DNA of 64,000 bases from assembly GCA_910588005.1 (NCBI GenBank), contig CAJUQM010000006.1, positions 11,851 through 75,850 on the forward strand, written 5' to 3'. The position numbers and the translations under genes are program-made. Of the stretch, positions 17,027-26,329 are shown piece by piece. Below the pieces are notes generated by a model. The model did not search any database. It was not told the origin of the DNA and was given only the letters and a program-made list of their open reading frames with translations. The stretch's first letter is position 1. Every line of letters starts with the position of its first letter. Origin of the DNA: an uncultured Oscillibacter sp. Lineage in GTDB: Bacteria; Bacillota; Clostridia; Oscillospirales; Oscillospiraceae.

Positions 17027-17941
17027 ATGCAACAGCTTCAATGGCAGGATCGGTTTAATATTGGCGTGGAGATTGTGGACCAGGCGCACCGCAGGCTTTT
17101 TTCCATCGTTCAAAAGATCATGGAACTCTATGTCGAAAAGCATGAGGACAAATTTGCCTGTGTTGAGGGAATCAAATATTTCAAGGCATACGCCATTAAG
17201 CATTTTGCGGAGGAAGAGGCCTATATGCGCAAGGCCGGTTACTCCGGGTATCTGGCCCACAAACGGCTTCACGATAAGATGAAACGGGAGACGCTCCCCT
17301 CCCTGGAGCGGGAGCTTTACGCATCTGATTTTTCCACCGAGGCGGTGCAGCGCTTCATCGGCGTCTGCAGCGGGTGGCTGACCGGGCACATCATCATCGA
17401 GGACCGGGCCATTACCGGCAGGACCGCCGGGGAGCTGGTCCTGCCGCAGCCGGATGACGGGCAGTCTGTCATCCGCGCGGTCATGACGTATCCGCTGCAG
17501 GAGATGTTTGGACTCAACGTCCAGTTCATCGGCGTGTTCTCCCCCGGAGATACGATCACGGACGCGCAGTACTATGAGCTGACCTGCTCTGGCCGGCAGG
17601 GGCAGAGGCTGCGGTTGATCCTGGTTATAGGGGAGCATCTGCTGCTCCAGGCAGCCGGCCTGATGTTTGGGATCGAGTTTACCGCAAGAAGTGAAATTGT
17701 CCGGTTTGCCGTTCGGGAAATTGCTCAGAGTTTGATTCAGCGGGCCGCCGTCTGCTTTGGAGAGGACTCCGGCGCGTACCAGCTGGAGGGAGACCGGTTT
17801 CTGGAGGCCGGGGAATACAGCCGGATGTTTGCGGAGCGGGACCCGCAGTACAGCCTGCTGTTCCGTGTGGGACAGGAGTGCTTTGCCCTCTGCGTTGACC
17901 AAATGCCGCAGTCCGGATGTCCGTCGTCCGAGGGCTTTTGA
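17027..17941 (+). CDS. Bacteriohemerythrin with an extra C-terminal domain
   Basis: A 304-residue cytoplasmic protein. Residues 1-130 are a hemerythrin domain with the di-iron ligand set H21, H59, E63, H78, H82, H121 and D126, which would bind O2 or sense oxygen or NO. The remaining 170 residues form a second domain not normally part of bacteriohemerythrin (about 135 residues). Its pattern (alternating strands, LRLILVIGEHLLLQAAG, then an amphipathic helix) loosely recalls CheX/CheC-like domains, but this is a guess. The start follows AGAGGGA. It lies next to the thiol-redox trio, suiting an oxygen-protection role. Confidence 0.82.
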   Translation: MQQLQWQDRFNIGVEIVDQAHRRLFSIVQKIMELYVEKHEDKFACVEGIKYFKAYAIKHFAEEEAYMRKAGYSGYLAHKRLHDKMKRETLPSLERELYASDFSTEAVQRFIGVCSGWLTGHIIIEDRAITGRTAGELVLPQPDDGQSVIRAVMTYPLQEMFGLNVQFIGVFSPGDTITDAQYYELTCSGRQGQRLRLILVIGEHLLLQAAGLMFGIEFTARSEIVRFAVREIAQSLIQRAAVCFGEDSGAYQLEGDRFLEAGEYSRMFAERDPQYSLLFRVGQECFALCVDQMPQSGCPSSEGF

Positions 17942-18416
17942 GAACGCTTTCCCCTACGCGGCCATCGGCCGGAGCGGCCTGCGGCAGATTCCCGGAAGGA
18001 AGCGGAGGAAAGCGCGTCTGGACCGTCTTTTTTCAATTCGGCAGTCTGCCGCCAACCGGGCCGCCTCCTTCGCTGAAGGCCGCGGCCCGGTGTTCACTCT
18101 TGCGCCCAGGTGAGATCCGGGAAAATTTTCCCGTAGGAGGTACTTGCCAACTGGGGAGTGATCTGATATACTCATTCTTAACAGAGGACGCGTCGTTCCC
18201 AAGCCGGTGAGGGGTTGAGAACGGCGCGTCTCTGGGTCCTGGCCGATATGCGCCGGGCCGGTTTGCGGGATTCTTCCTGCGGCGGGACCGCGTGGATCTC
18301 CCGGGGCCGTCAGGCTTTCCGTATGAGATTGCTCTGACCGACGAGCGCTTTGCCCCAATCCGCTGTTTTGCCCATGGTCCAACAAGAGCTTGAGATGAAA
18401 AGGAGAATTTTGTCAG
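17942..18416 (+). promoter_or_regulatory. Promoter, palindrome and structured leader of the SLH protein gene
   Basis: TTGCCA (18144-18149) and TATACT (18167-18172) are 17 bp apart, a strong promoter with start near 18179. A perfect 16-bp palindrome CGGGAAAATTTTCCCG (18118-18133) lies 10 bp upstream of the -35. The 237-nt leader opens with a 15-bp stem (18183-18198 with 18219-18233, one bulge and one G-U pair). The first 170 bp of the gap show nothing recognisable. No known riboswitch matches by eye. Confidence 0.6.
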
Positions 18417-21400
18417 ATGAAAAAACCTGTAAGACTGATCGCGGCCTTATTGGCTTTTTGCGTTCTTAACGCGGTGTTTCCGCCGGTGGGACTGGCGGCT
18501 GGAGGGACGGTGCACGACGTTCCCGAGGGGGAAAGTGTGAAAGCCCTTTTTGATAGCGGCGCGGTAGCCGACGGCGACACCATCCGCCTGGCTGGAAACG
18601 GGTGGTTCCGTACAAACGATGAGGCGCCGTGGATCATTGACAGGGAAGTCACAATTGAGGGGGGAACGCTCCAGATTGACGTCTCAGGCATTGTCCTGGC
18701 TGCGGACGTGACCTTTCAGAACGTGGCTCTGTCGTTTAATAAAAACGCCCGAAACGCGGTGATAGCCAACGGCCATACGCTGACGCTGGAAAATGTGAAA
18801 TGCGCAAATGTCTCCTTTAACCTTTTCTGCGGCAGCTTGATAAACAGCAACAACGAGCCGTTTACGATCCCCAGTCCAGGCAGTGTGGGCGTCATCAATA
18901 TCCGTGGAAAGACCAATCTTCAAAATAAGGATACCTTTGGTACCGGCAATATCTATGCGGGAAATCTTTCCATGGGCGGTATGTCGGCGGGGACCAGCGT
19001 GCCGGATGCCCCGCCCAACGAATTTAATGGCAGTGCTGAGATCAATATCGAAGACAGCGAAAGCAGCACCGCCCTGGGAACCGTCTATGCCTGCGGCGCT
19101 CAGCAGAAAAACCCTGCATCTACTCCTCCTCTTGCCACCAAAAGAACGTATCCTGATCCGGATAACTACACCGTCTCCGGCACCGTCACGATCAGGGGCA
19201 AAGTTCCCAATGTGGAGGGAGCGGGTTCGGCGGCAGCGGATGTGATCTACAGAGGCGGTGGCAGTCAGGTTACCCGGACCTATACGGACATCTCCAGTCT
19301 GGCCGTAGACGCGGGGAACCTTGCCCTGACGCCGGAGAGCCGTTTCCGGGATGATCGGGCGGTTTCCCTTGCCTCCGGCGCAAAGCTGAACCTTACGCAG
19401 TTTGAGGGAATTCCCAATCTTGACATTGGAGACTTTGACGGCAGTGGCTTCCTGATCCTGGGACAGTATCAGACGTTGAGCATCGGCGGCCAGGTGACCG
19501 GCGCCACCAAGGTCGCCATCGATAGCCTGAATTCCACCAACACGCAGTCCATGAAACTGCCGGTTGCGGGACACACGTACATTCAGGCTCCGAACTCCAG
19601 TGCCGGCAATTTTGTGCTGCTGCCATACAGCGGCAATCCCAGCATGACGCTGGAGCTGGACGGCAGCGGCAATTGGACAGCCTCGAACGGAACCTCCGGC
19701 GGGGATGAAGACCTGATAGCAAATTTCAAGTTCCTCGATAAAGCGGTCTCCACAGCCCCGGGCCAGGAGGCGTGCTTTGAGATGGAGGCAACCTGCGCAA
19801 ACGGGACTTTCGCGTCCCTGGATAGTACCCAGCTGAGCATCACGGTGAATTGGAGCACAACGCTCATCGCCCGTGAAGATCCAAACGGAGAATATAACTA
19901 CATTTACCAGGATACGCTTGGCGATTTTTACGCCTACGTAGCCGACAATACGCTCTGTATTACGCCGGCTGAAAAGGGCAACTATACCCTGTCTGTCACT
20001 CTTCCCAGAGATGCTGTGGCAGGCGGCAAGACCCTGTCGGATACTGCCACGCTGTCGGTGTCCGACGGCGGCGTACAGCCGCCGGATCCGGACCCAGGTC
20101 CGGATCCAGATCCCTCGTTGACCTCCGTTCCGGTTCCGAAAGCCGTCACCGGCCTGGTGTATACGGGGGCGGAGCTGACCGGCGTGAACGAGGGGACCGG
20201 TTATACCCTCACCGGACACAGGGAGATTAACGCCGGCTCTTACACGGCAATCGCCACCTTGGAGAGCGGCTATCAGTGGGAGGACGGCACGACGGAACCC
20301 AAGCGGATCCCGTGGAGCATCGCGAAGGCCGGCGGCCCCGCCGCTCCCAGCGGACTTGTGGGGGTCGCTCCCAGCTCCTTCAACGGCTCGGACGGCAAGA
20401 TCACCGGCACCACCGCCGGGATGGAGTACGCCAGGACCGAGGATTTTGCCAACAGCCAGATCTGCGGGGTGGGAGAGACCACCGGACTTTCCGCCGGGAT
20501 CTATTATGTGCGCGTACGGCAGACCGGGGCATATGAGGCGGGAGAGGCCGCCATTGTGGAGGTCCCGGCCTACGGCGTGCCGGAGGCCGTCTCTATCCGC
20601 GTCAACAGCGCCGGTCACAAAACAGACTATCTGGTGGATGAGACGCTGGACGTGGCGGGACTGACCATTGAGGTTGTCTACGTGAGCGGCGACAGGGCCA
20701 CGGTCCCTGTCACGGCGAATATGGTCAGCGGATTTGACTCCAGCCGGGCGGCGGAACAGCAGACGCTGACAATCCACTATGCGGGCAAATCAACGTCTTA
20801 CACCATCCGGATCACCGCCCCTGAAACGCCGGTCCCCCCGGACCCCCCTGTTCCCGGTCACGACCACCTCTGGAATACGGCATGGGATTCGGATGGGACC
20901 CACCACTGGCACAACTGTGCCGCAGAGGGCTGTCCCGTCCTGGAAAACAGTGAAAAGGACGGCTACGCCGCCCACACTGCCGGGGCTTGGGTGATTGACC
21001 AGGCGGCCACCGCCACGCAGAGCGGCAGCAGGTACAGGGCGTGCAGCGTGTGCGGCCGCGAACTGGTGCGGGAGACCATTCCGGCTACCGGAGGAGGTTC
21101 CTCCGGCGGGAGTTCTTCCGGCGGCAGTTCCGGTGGAAATTCCAGCGGAGGCACCACCACAAGTACGGTGAAAAACCCAGACGGCTCCACCACATCCACC
21201 AGCACCAACAACATTACCGGCACGGTGACTGAGACCACGAAGCGGCCCGACGGATCACAGACGGTTATAGAGACCAAAAAGGACGGCACCGTGACCACTA
21301 CAGAGCGGCAGGAGGATGGATCTACCGTCAAAATTGTGGATAGAGCGGACGGCTCCAGTGAGACCACCGTGCGGCAGGCTGATGGCATTGCCGCAGAGGC

Positions 21401-22220
21401 CGGTGTTGACCGGAACGGCAGGATGGAGGCTCAGGTAGACCTTCCCTCCAAGGTGGTGAAAAACGCGCAGAGCACCGGCAGTGCGGTGACGCTGCCGATT
21501 CCGGAGATGCCCCTGTCAAGGTCTGAGGACTCCACTCTCCTTGTGCGCACAGGCAGCAATTGGCCGGTCAAGGTGGAGGTTCCGGCAAGGGTTACCTCCG
21601 GCACCGTGGCCGTCATCATCGGCAGAGACGGTTCTGAGACAGTCATCAGGACATCTGCCCTTACCGGCGGCGGCGTTGTCGCGGCGGTTCCGGACGGAGC
21701 GGTTGTGAAGCTGGTGGACAACAGCAGAGATTTTTACGATACCCGGGACCACTGGGCAAGAGACGCCATTGACTTTGTCTCCGCCAGGGAACTGTTCTCC
21801 GGAAAGACCGGAGGGGCCTTTGCGCCGGACGCCACCATGACCCGCGCCATGGTGGCCACGGTGCTGGCCCGCCTGGACGGTGCAGACACGGAGAGCGGAT
21901 TGACCTGGTATGAGGGCGGCATGAGCTGGGCGGTTACCCACGGTATCAGCGATGGAAAAAATCCGGACGGCTACATCACCCGGGAACAGCTGGCTTCCAT
22001 GCTCTACCGCTACGCGGGCAGACCCGGCGTCACGGATGGGGAGCTGCGTTTTTCCGACGCGGGCGCGATTAGCGGCTATGCGCTGGAGGCCATGCGTTGG
22101 GCCGTGGAAAACGGGATCCTGAGCGGATATGGAGACGGAACCCTTGCGCCCGGCGGCAAAGCAACCCGGGCGCAGACGGCGGCGATTCTGATGCGGTATG
22201 TGGATTTTTTGAATAAGTGA
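18417..22220 (+). CDS. Large SLH-domain surface protein with Ig-like and repeat domains
   Basis: A 1267-residue cell-surface protein. It has a signal peptide (residues 1-28, cleavage after GLAA), then about 500 residues of Asn/Gly/Ser-rich beta-helix-like sequence. A Pro/Asp linker follows (near 555-565), then an MBG-like domain (570-638, YTGAEL and INAGSYTA), a bacterial Ig-like domain (720-801) and a Cys/His-rich HWHNC module (815-888) with two CXXC-like pairs. A Ser/Gly spacer and imperfect DGSTT/TVTET-type repeats (911-991) come next, and three SLH domains (about 1103-1267) bind secondary wall polymers. The promoter and long leader suggest tight regulation. Function is probably adhesion or surface-layer; the ligand is unknown. 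Confidence 0.88.
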   Translation: MKKPVRLIAALLAFCVLNAVFPPVGLAAGGTVHDVPEGESVKALFDSGAVADGDTIRLAGNGWFRTNDEAPWIIDREVTIEGGTLQIDVSGIVLAADVTFQNVALSFNKNARNAVIANGHTLTLENVKCANVSFNLFCGSLINSNNEPFTIPSPGSVGVINIRGKTNLQNKDTFGTGNIYAGNLSMGGMSAGTSVPDAPPNEFNGSAEINIEDSESSTALGTVYACGAQQKNPASTPPLATKRTYPDPDNYTVSGTVTIRGKVPNVEGAGSAAADVIYRGGGSQVTRTYTDISSLAVDAGNLALTPESRFRDDRAVSLASGAKLNLTQFEGIPNLDIGDFDGSGFLILGQYQTLSIGGQVTGATKVAIDSLNSTNTQSMKLPVAGHTYIQAPNSSAGNFVLLPYSGNPSMTLELDGSGNWTASNGTSGGDEDLIANFKFLDKAVSTAPGQEACFEMEATCANGTFASLDSTQLSITVNWSTTLIAREDPNGEYNYIYQDTLGDFYAYVADNTLCITPAEKGNYTLSVTLPRDAVAGGKTLSDTATLSVSDGGVQPPDPDPGPDPDPSLTSVPVPKAVTGLVYTGAELTGVNEGTGYTLTGHREINAGSYTAIATLESGYQWEDGTTEPKRIPWSIAKAGGPAAPSGLVGVAPSSFNGSDGKITGTTAGMEYARTEDFANSQICGVGETTGLSAGIYYVRVRQTGAYEAGEAAIVEVPAYGVPEAVSIRVNSAGHKTDYLVDETLDVAGLTIEVVYVSGDRATVPVTANMVSGFDSSRAAEQQTLTIHYAGKSTSYTIRITAPETPVPPDPPVPGHDHLWNTAWDSDGTHHWHNCAAEGCPVLENSEKDGYAAHTAGAWVIDQAATATQSGSRYRACSVCGRELVRETIPATGGGSSGGSSSGGSSGGNSSGGTTTSTVKNPDGSTTSTSTNNITGTVTETTKRPDGSQTVIETKKDGTVTTTERQEDGSTVKIVDRADGSSETTVRQADGIAAEAGVDRNGRMEAQVDLPSKVVKNAQSTGSAVTLPIPEMPLSRSEDSTLLVRTGSNWPVKVEVPARVTSGTVAVIIGRDGSETVIRTSALTGGGVVAAVPDGAVVKLVDNSRDFYDTRDHWARDAIDFVSARELFSGKTGGAFAPDATMTRAMVATVLARLDGADTESGLTWYEGGMSWAVTHGISDGKNPDGYITREQLASMLYRYAGRPGVTDGELRFSDAGAISGYALEAMRWAVENGILSGYGDGTLAPGGKATRAQTAAILMRYVDFLNK

Positions 22221-22233
22221 TTCTGTTAAAACC

Positions 22234-22267
22234 GGGGCGGGCAAGCGTTTGAACGCTTGCCCGCCCC
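22234..22267 (+). terminator. Hairpin after the SLH protein gene
   Basis: A perfect 16-bp stem GGGGCGGGCAAGCGTT/AACGCTTGCCCGCCCC with a 2-nt apex. There is no T-run, so it may stabilise or process the mRNA rather than terminate alone. Confidence 0.55.
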
Positions 22268-22463
22268 TCGCTTCCGTGGGGGGTTATGACGGCAATATGC
22301 CGCACCGGCGCAGAAAGCACTGTTTTCAAACCGGAGCAGCACGGTGCCGTTCTGCAAAAATTTTGGTTGAAATGTCTGAGACCGGACGGCCGCCTTTGCA
22401 GGGAACCGCCAGGCAGAGAAACGGCAGATTTATTGGCGCCGGTCTCCCAGTGTGCCGGTCCGA

Positions 22464-22811
22464 TCAGAACAGGCTTTCTCCCAGATATTTGTCGTGGGGA
22501 GCGATTAAGCATTTTTCAATAGGCTTCCAATAGCTGGCGTAAAGATTTTTTTGCGCCGCTCCGTAGTTTTCCTTCGTGTCAAATTCCCAGTAAAGCATAT
22601 ACTTCATGCTCTTTACAATGCGCGTGATTCTAAGAGGGGGAAGCCCCTCTTTAATTTGCTCCATGTCTATGTGATATCCCCTCTTGACGAGCCGAAGCAG
22701 GAGAAGTCCCTCCTGCTTTTCCAAAAAGTCTTTGGCCTCAAGCATAAGCGCTTCAAATTCCGCGATCTTCTGCGGCTTAACTTGGTAGATGCATAGTTCG
22801 GTAAACGGCAT
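22464..22811 (-). CDS. Small protein, possible dimeric alpha/beta-barrel (ABM-like)
   Basis: A 115-residue cytoplasmic protein. Its pattern, an N-terminal strand FTELCIYQVKP, a long helix KIAEFEALMLEAKDFLEKQ, strands LLLLRLVKRG and MLYWEFDTKENY, then AQKNLYASYW, resembles the ferredoxin-like dimeric alpha/beta-barrel fold of antibiotic-biosynthesis-monooxygenase and stress-response proteins. No catalytic residues can be named. The ATG at 22811 is chosen because GGGGGAGG lies just upstream; the frame is open further 5' with no homology. A minus-strand promoter (22900-22928) precedes it. It is divergent from the lipase-like gene. Confidence 0.65.
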   Translation of the reverse strand: MPFTELCIYQVKPQKIAEFEALMLEAKDFLEKQEGLLLLRLVKRGYHIDMEQIKEGLPPLRITRIVKSMKYMLYWEFDTKENYGAAQKNLYASYWKPIEKCLIAPHDKYLGESLF

Positions 22812-23151
22812 ATTGGATTCCTCCCCCAGTTCCCTTTTAGCGTTGTATGGGCAATAGACGCGGACCGCTGCGCTTTGCCATAAATCCGTCTTATGAATAA
22901 TCCTAACACAGGATCTGGCCCGGTGCAATACGGAAGCCAGCGGTGTTTTTTGAGAGGGTCTAAAAGAAGGCCCATTGAAATAAGAGTAAAAAAGTGTTAT
23001 CATAAATATGTTAAACTGCAACGCAGCAACAATAGGCGGTATAGAGAGCTGGACGCTTCGTCACAGAAGTTCCGTCCGGAGGCAGGCACTCCACAGAAGT
23101 GCCGCCGGCCTGATGGGATTCTGGGAGATAGCGCGTGCGGAGGTGTTTTGA
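22812..23151. promoter_or_regulatory. Divergent promoters of the small protein and lipase genes
   Basis: On minus, TTGCAC (22923-22928) and TAGGAT (22900-22905) are 17 bp apart. On plus, TTGAAA (22975-22980) and TATCAT (22998-23003) are 17 bp apart and lead to a 140-nt leader before the TTG start at 23152. Nothing else was seen. Confidence 0.6.
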
Positions 23152-24522
23152 TTGAGGTATGTCAGGCGGATTGTTTGCGGTCTGCTGCTGGCGGCGGCGG
23201 TGAACGCCCTGCCGCTGGTGTGGTTGCTGTATACTGAATGGCCGCTTCCCGGCGCGGGGTGGCTGTTTCTGCCTCTGGCGGCGGCGTTTTTCTTTGTCAA
23301 TATTCGCCCCATTCCGAAGAGGGGTCCTACCAAGCGCATTCAGCGGCTGGCGGAGGGCTGTGAGCTGCTGTGGCTGTTCTGCGTGACCGTGACGGCCACC
23401 GTCCTGTTCCAGATCCTCTGGCTGAGTATGCTGGGGGCCGGGATTGCGCAGGACGGCCTCCTTGCGTGGTGGGCGGTCGCCGGGGGCGCGATGGGCCTAT
23501 TGCTGGCGGTGATTCTGGAGGCCGTTGTCTTCTGGAACGGCATGATCCGGGTCTACCTCACCTCGGTGCAGCTGGGGATCAAGCATCGGATTTTGGCGGC
23601 GCTGTGCGGGTGGATTCCCTTGGTGAACCTCTGGTATCTGGTAAAGATCATCCGCATCTGCGGGGACGAGGCGGAGTTTGAGACCCAGAAGTGGGAACTG
23701 GATGAGGTCCGGGCGGAGAGTGAGGTCTGCAAGACGAAATACCCCCTTTTGATGGTCCACGGCGTGTTTTTCCGGGACTTCCGCTACCTCAACTACTGGG
23801 GCCGTATCCCCAGGGAGCTGATTCGCAACGGAGCCACGGTCTACTACGGCCGGCAGCAGTCCGCGGCGGCGGTAGAGGACAGCGGCAGGGAGCTGGCGGA
23901 ACGCATCCGGCAGATCGTGGAGGAGACCGGCTGCGAAAAGGTGAACATCATCGCCCACTCCAAGGGCGGGCTGGACAGCCGGGCCGCTGTTGCCCACTGC
24001 GGCATGGCTCCCTATGTGGCGACCCTGACCACCATCAACACCCCCCACCGGGGCTGCATTTTCGCGGAGTACCTGCTGGGCAAGGTTCCCCAGGCAGCCC
24101 GGCTGAAAATCGCGGCGGCCTACAACGCGGCTATGAAAAAGGTAGGGGACCCCAACCCGGACTTCCTGGCGGCGGTGACGGATCTGACGGAGAGCGCGTG
24201 TCTTAGACGGAACGAGGTGACGCCCGACGCCCCCGGCGTGGTGTATGAGAGCGTCATGTCCTACTGCAAGAAGGCCCAGCATGGCAAGTTCCCCCTGAAC
24301 ATGACCTATCCCGTGGTCAAGCATTTCGATGGTCTCAACGACGGGCTTGTATCTGTGGAGTCCGCTAAATGGGGGGAGAAGTTCACCCTGTTGGAACCGG
24401 AGGGAACGCGGGGCATCTCCCATGGCGACGTGGTGGATCTGAACCGGGAGAATATCCGGAGCTTCGACGTGCGGGAGTTCTATGTGAAGCTGGCGGCGGA
24501 TTTGAAGCGCCGGGGGTATTGA
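23152..24522 (+). CDS. Membrane-anchored lipase-like alpha/beta hydrolase
   Basis: A 456-residue protein. Residues 1-165 hold about four hydrophobic helices, then an alpha/beta hydrolase of the triacylglycerol-lipase/PHB-depolymerase kind. The oxyanion segment is LLMVHGVF (199-206) and the nucleophile elbow IIAHSKGG has S270. A catalytic Asp is likely in FDGLNDGLVS and the His in GISHGDVVD. The TTG start is chosen because GGAGG lies 8 nt upstream and the first helix begins at once. It is expected at the inner membrane acting on lipid esters; substrate unknown. The long membrane domain is unusual for a lipase. Confidence 0.8.
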   Translation: MRYVRRIVCGLLLAAAVNALPLVWLLYTEWPLPGAGWLFLPLAAAFFFVNIRPIPKRGPTKRIQRLAEGCELLWLFCVTVTATVLFQILWLSMLGAGIAQDGLLAWWAVAGGAMGLLLAVILEAVVFWNGMIRVYLTSVQLGIKHRILAALCGWIPLVNLWYLVKIIRICGDEAEFETQKWELDEVRAESEVCKTKYPLLMVHGVFFRDFRYLNYWGRIPRELIRNGATVYYGRQQSAAAVEDSGRELAERIRQIVEETGCEKVNIIAHSKGGLDSRAAVAHCGMAPYVATLTTINTPHRGCIFAEYLLGKVPQAARLKIAAAYNAAMKKVGDPNPDFLAAVTDLTESACLRRNEVTPDAPGVVYESVMSYCKKAQHGKFPLNMTYPVVKHFDGLNDGLVSVESAKWGEKFTLLEPEGTRGISHGDVVDLNRENIRSFDVREFYVKLAADLKRRGY

Positions 24523-24533
24523 GGCATTGGATT

Positions 24534-24567
24534 AACCGGCGGCCCCTTTTAAAGGCGGCCGCCGGTT
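24534..24567 (+). terminator. Hairpin after the lipase-like gene
   Basis: AACCGGCGGCC (24534-24544) pairs with GGCCGCCGGTT (24557-24567). The T-run is absent, so termination is likely but not certain. Confidence 0.5.
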
Positions 24568-24744
24568 GCTGACAAGACCATTGTTCCGGCTATGCCTCCA
24601 ACGGAACGGAGGGCACAGGGCTGTCAGGAAATTAAAAAGCGCAGATGGCAGCTTTCCTCGCTGCCGGGCCTGGGGACCCTGCTGCGTTCTGAATTGATTG
24701 ATGGAATCCGCGTTCAGCCCTGCTGCAATATGATCTTATAAATC

Positions 24745-24770
24745 AGGCCGCCCCTGTCCCGGGGCGGCCT
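24745..24770 (-). terminator. Terminator of the nine-gene sigma-factor cluster
   Basis: AGGCCGCCCC pairs perfectly with GGGGCGGCCT around a 6-nt loop, 11 bp past the stop of the last minus-strand gene. On minus it is followed by TGATTTATAA. Confidence 0.65.
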
Positions 24771-24780
24771 AATTCACGGT

Positions 24781-25122
24781 TCAAGAGATATGCTCTTTGA
24801 TCCAGGTGACATACTTATCCCGCTTCATGATTCCCAGCAGGTAGACGTTGCCGTCCCGCATGGTGAGTTCGACGCCGAAGGGGAAGCACGGCGGAGTGGT
24901 ACAGGTTCTCACAGAGGCGATGTCCTTCATCTCGATCTCCCAACTGACGGACGCAGTGCCGATCAGACCGGAAGCCAAAAAGGCGATGCGCTGGTCAGTC
25001 ATATATACCTTGCCGGATACCTGCCGCTTACCGATTACCTGCGGCATTTTCCAGCAGTCCGCGCTGACCCTTTCTGCAAAGGATTCCTCTCCGGTCCGAA
25101 GAGTAAAGGTTGGTTTTGCCAT
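24781..25122 (-). CDS. Bacterial PH/GRAM-like domain protein
   Basis: A 113-residue protein that is nearly all one beta-rich domain: GKVYMTDQRIAFLASG, an MKDIASVRTC strand, VELTMRDGNVYLLGI and a C-terminal helix KRDKYVTWIKEH. This is the outline of bacterial PH or GRAM domains, which bind membranes or proteins. There is no signal or membrane helix, so it is cytoplasmic or peripheral. AGGAGG precedes the ATG. It is the last gene of the sigma-factor cluster, 142 bp after the SPFH gene. Confidence 0.65.
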   Translation of the reverse strand: MAKPTFTLRTGEESFAERVSADCWKMPQVIGKRQVSGKVYMTDQRIAFLASGLIGTASVSWEIEMKDIASVRTCTTPPCFPFGVELTMRDGNVYLLGIMKRDKYVTWIKEHIS

Positions 25123-25263
25123 TGTTTTTTCCTCCTGTATTTTATGTGCTCGGCCGGCTGCAAGAGTGCAAGCTGCTGGTTTTGCGGCCGCCGGACCAAA
25201 TAGGGTAAGACAGAACCCCGGCGGGATGCGGGGATCTCCCGCCTCATGGTTGGGACAGGGAGT

Positions 25264-26313
25264 TTACGGCGGCGGCGAGACCTCCTGACCGCATTTGCCG
25301 CAGAAACGGCTGCCGGCGGACAGTGGGGCGCCGCATTTTACGCAGTACGCCGTAATTTCACCTGCGGGCTTTCCGCATTTGGGACAAAAGGCGCAGTCCG
25401 AAGGCAGAGACGCCCCGCAGGCGGCGCAGCATCGGACATCTTGCGCCTGAAAGGCCGGTTGAACCGCGCTTTGCGCCATCCCGGAGAGAACGGAACCCAA
25501 TGCGGCGCCTACGCCAAGATCCACAGCCGTGCTCCCGGCGCCCAGATTCTGAGCGGCCTCTTCCAAAACATCGAAGCTCCGGCCCTGCTGGTAGCTGTAC
25601 TGAAGAACGTCCATCTCATGCCGGCGGTCCAGCACCTGCCGGAGTTTACGCACCGACGGGTCGCCCTCCGGCGCGTTGATGGAACTGATCCGGAAGTTCA
25701 CCATCTCAATACCGTATTCCCTGAAAAGCGGCTCCAGAGCTTGACGGACCCCTGCGCCGATTTCAGAGAGATGGGCGTTGGCCTCTAAAAAACAGATTTC
25801 TTTTTCCAGCAAGTAGCGGGAGAGTTCCTCTACAATGTGGCTGTTTAAGATTCCCCGGAAGTAATCCGCCAAGTCTTGGGTGGCAAACCCCTGGGAGGCG
25901 CCGGCCAGGCGCTCCAAAAAGCGGTGCGAATCCATGATTCGCACTCCGTATTGGCCAAATGCCCGCAGGGGAATGACGACGCGGCAGACCGGGTCCTGCA
26001 GTTGAATATGGCGGGCGGTACCCCATTTCACATCCAGCACGTCCAGCTTGTTGATGAAGAAAACCTCTGCCGTGAAGGGGGACTTTCCGCCGAAGGGCAG
26101 CTTGACCAAAGCGGAGAGAATGGGCAGATTAGCGGTGCTTAAGGTGTAGCTTCCGGGACCCAGTACGTCACAGATCACACCGCCCCGAACAAAAACCGCC
26201 GTCTGGGTAGGACCCACTACCAGCCGGGAACCGGTGGACATATCTGTTTTGGGATATCTCCATACCAGCATATGGGCGGGACCGGTGTATTTGATGACCT
26301 GGAAGAGCGCCAT
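25264..26313 (-). CDS. SPFH-domain protein with C-terminal zinc ribbons
   Basis: A 349-residue protein. It starts with a YdjI/virion-core-like SPFH domain (residues 1-230; LVVGPTQTAVFVRGG and VDNKWGT-like segments such as DVKWGTARHIQLQDP) followed by an alanine/glycine-rich stretch. Two zinc-ribbon modules at the end have CXXC pairs (CCAACG/CPKCG and CVKCG/CGKCG). SPFH proteins assemble into rings or membrane microdomains. Adjacent genes encode a second zinc-ribbon protein and a PH-like protein. It starts 17 nt after the LRR gene, so the two are co-transcribed. Role unknown; membrane-stress scaffolding is an inference. Confidence 0.8.
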   Translation of the reverse strand: MALFQVIKYTGPAHMLVWRYPKTDMSTGSRLVVGPTQTAVFVRGGVICDVLGPGSYTLSTANLPILSALVKLPFGGKSPFTAEVFFINKLDVLDVKWGTARHIQLQDPVCRVVIPLRAFGQYGVRIMDSHRFLERLAGASQGFATQDLADYFRGILNSHIVEELSRYLLEKEICFLEANAHLSEIGAGVRQALEPLFREYGIEMVNFRISSINAPEGDPSVRKLRQVLDRRHEMDVLQYSYQQGRSFDVLEEAAQNLGAGSTAVDLGVGAALGSVLSGMAQSAVQPAFQAQDVRCCAACGASLPSDCAFCPKCGKPAGEITAYCVKCGAPLSAGSRFCGKCGQEVSPPP

Positions 26314-26329
26314 GGGGATTCCTCCTCTC

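Noticed and set aside
18183..18233. Cyclic-di-GMP riboswitch in the SLH gene leader
   Set aside because: The conserved core and tetraloop-receptor motifs were not found; only a strong stem is supported.
18684..20777. 697-codon minus-strand frame opposite the SLH protein gene
   Set aside because: No start signal or domain; the plus strand has a signal peptide, ordered domains and SLH repeats.
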